A model generated the notes under the pieces. It was not told where the DNA came from. It saw only the letters and a list, made by a program, of their open reading frames with translations, and ran no database searches. From Phycisphaerae bacterium (lineage in GTDB: Bacteria > Planctomycetota > Phycisphaerae > UBA1845), in NCBI GenBank assembly GCA_029260195.1, contig JAJDDS010000663.1, forward strand, positions 1 through 5,519: a DNA stretch of 5,519 nucleotides. The letters are read 5' to 3'. Below, one piece after another: positions 5,239 through 5,519 of this stretch. The translations under genes were made by a program, and so were the position numbers. How positions within the stretch are numbered: position 1 is the stretch's first letter; the number at the start of each line of letters is the position of its first letter.

Positions 5239-5414
5239 AGCGCTTTTCGATAATGACATTGATGGTTGGATTGTTCGCCGGCTTGCGGGCGATGTCCTCG
5301 GGCTGTGCGAGCAGCGGCGGTCCCTATTTCCAGCGGACGCGGGAGCATCGGGCGCAGGTGCAACGCGACCGGAGACACAACCCGTCTGACTACCGTTACG
5401 AGCGCATTGACTAG
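5235..5414 (+). CDS. 59-residue lipoprotein-like small envelope protein
   Basis: It begins with ATG 5235 in an ATGA overlap with the preceding gene and ends at TAG 5412-5414. The N-terminus has a basic start (MKRF), a hydrophobic run (SIMTLMVGLFAGL) and then RAMSSGCASSGG. Cys24 sits in an SSGC context close to a lipobox (usual L-x-G/A-C), though Ser at -3 is atypical. After lipidation the mature peptide would be about 36 residues: a short Gly/Ser linker, then a highly charged RTREHRAQVQRDRR stretch and an aromatic SDYRYERID end. The strong Shine-Dalgarno sequence and stop-start overlap favour a genuine gene coupled to its neighbour, probably exported with it. If SPase II does not act, it would be an ordinary signal-peptide or membrane-anchored peptide. 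I do not recognise a family. Confidence 0.65.
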   Translation: MKRFSIMTLMVGLFAGLRAMSSGCASSGGPYFQRTREHRAQVQRDRRHNPSDYRYERID

Positions 5415-5439
5415 CGGTACAGCGCAATGTCGCACCATA

Positions 5440-5500
5440 CGGACGTCCGCGGGGAGCGACGCGCGGCATTTCGGGACTGAAACCCCGGATGTCCGCTCCC
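5440..5500. repeat. inverted-repeat element after the small gene pair
   Basis: CGGACGTCCG (5440-5449) is a perfect palindrome. GGGAGCGAC (5452-5460) pairs with GTCCGCTCCC (5491-5500), 9 bp with one bulged C, enclosing an inner stem TCGGG/CCCGG (5471-5488). No T run follows, so termination would be non-canonical. The stretch GCTCCCTTACGGTCGCGGCT, beginning at 5496, resembles a dispersed repeat that I recall from planctomycete genomes. The element continues beyond the window. Confidence 0.45.
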
Positions 5501-5519
5501 TTACGGTCGCGGCTCTGTT

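Noticed and set aside
4893..5438. 181-codon minus-strand frame opposite the two small genes
   Set aside because: The product has shadow-like composition (Ser, Pro, Arg and His rich) with no domain. The plus strand has signal peptides, Shine-Dalgarno sequences and an ATGA overlap.

Overview
This window looks like chromosomal DNA of a GC-rich, Gram-negative-type bacterium, most probably a planctomycete (Phycisphaerae-like). That assignment is an inference from three things. There is a PEP-CTERM sorting tail of the VPVPG...RRR type at the left edge. There are small secreted or lipoprotein genes at the right edge. The right-hand tip carries a hairpin sequence that resembles repeats I associate with planctomycete genomes. 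No taxonomic search was possible.

Layout from left to right. Positions 1-220 hold the 3' end of a secreted PEP-CTERM protein gene, followed by a clear intrinsic terminator (256-280). Positions 464-1390 (+) encode a multi-pass membrane protein that resembles CPBP/Rce1-type intramembrane proteases but has an altered first motif. Positions 1391-1740 are gene-free. They contain a decayed reading frame with two stop codons, which matches the C-terminal tail typical of TaqI/Eco57I-like adenine-specific DNA methyltransferases. Positions 1741-3060 (-) encode a complete RhlE-type DEAD-box RNA helicase, read from a near-consensus promoter through a structured leader of about 120 bases. Transcribed the other way from the same intergenic region is a tRNA-Tyr(GTA) gene (3351-3433), with its own likely promoter. 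It is followed by metF (3697-4584), encoding methylenetetrahydrofolate reductase of the folate/methionine pathway. The metF leader contains mutually exclusive stems and a perfect palindrome. Positions 4585-4965 lack a convincing gene but are rich in inverted repeats, ending in a perfect 9-bp hairpin. Finally, two tiny genes overlap by ATGA: a 90-residue protein with a signal peptide (4966-5238) and a 59-residue lipoprotein-like protein (5235-5414). Beyond them lie inverted repeats that run to the window edge.

The housekeeping genes (rhlE-like, tRNA-Tyr, metF) are ordinary and show no shared pathway. The most notable items are the methyltransferase relic, the translationally coupled pair of small envelope proteins, the divergent CPBP-like protein, the helicase leader that resembles the 5' end of 16S rRNA, and the possible switching structures upstream of metF. 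I found no CRISPR array, complete mobile element or recognisable multi-gene defence system.
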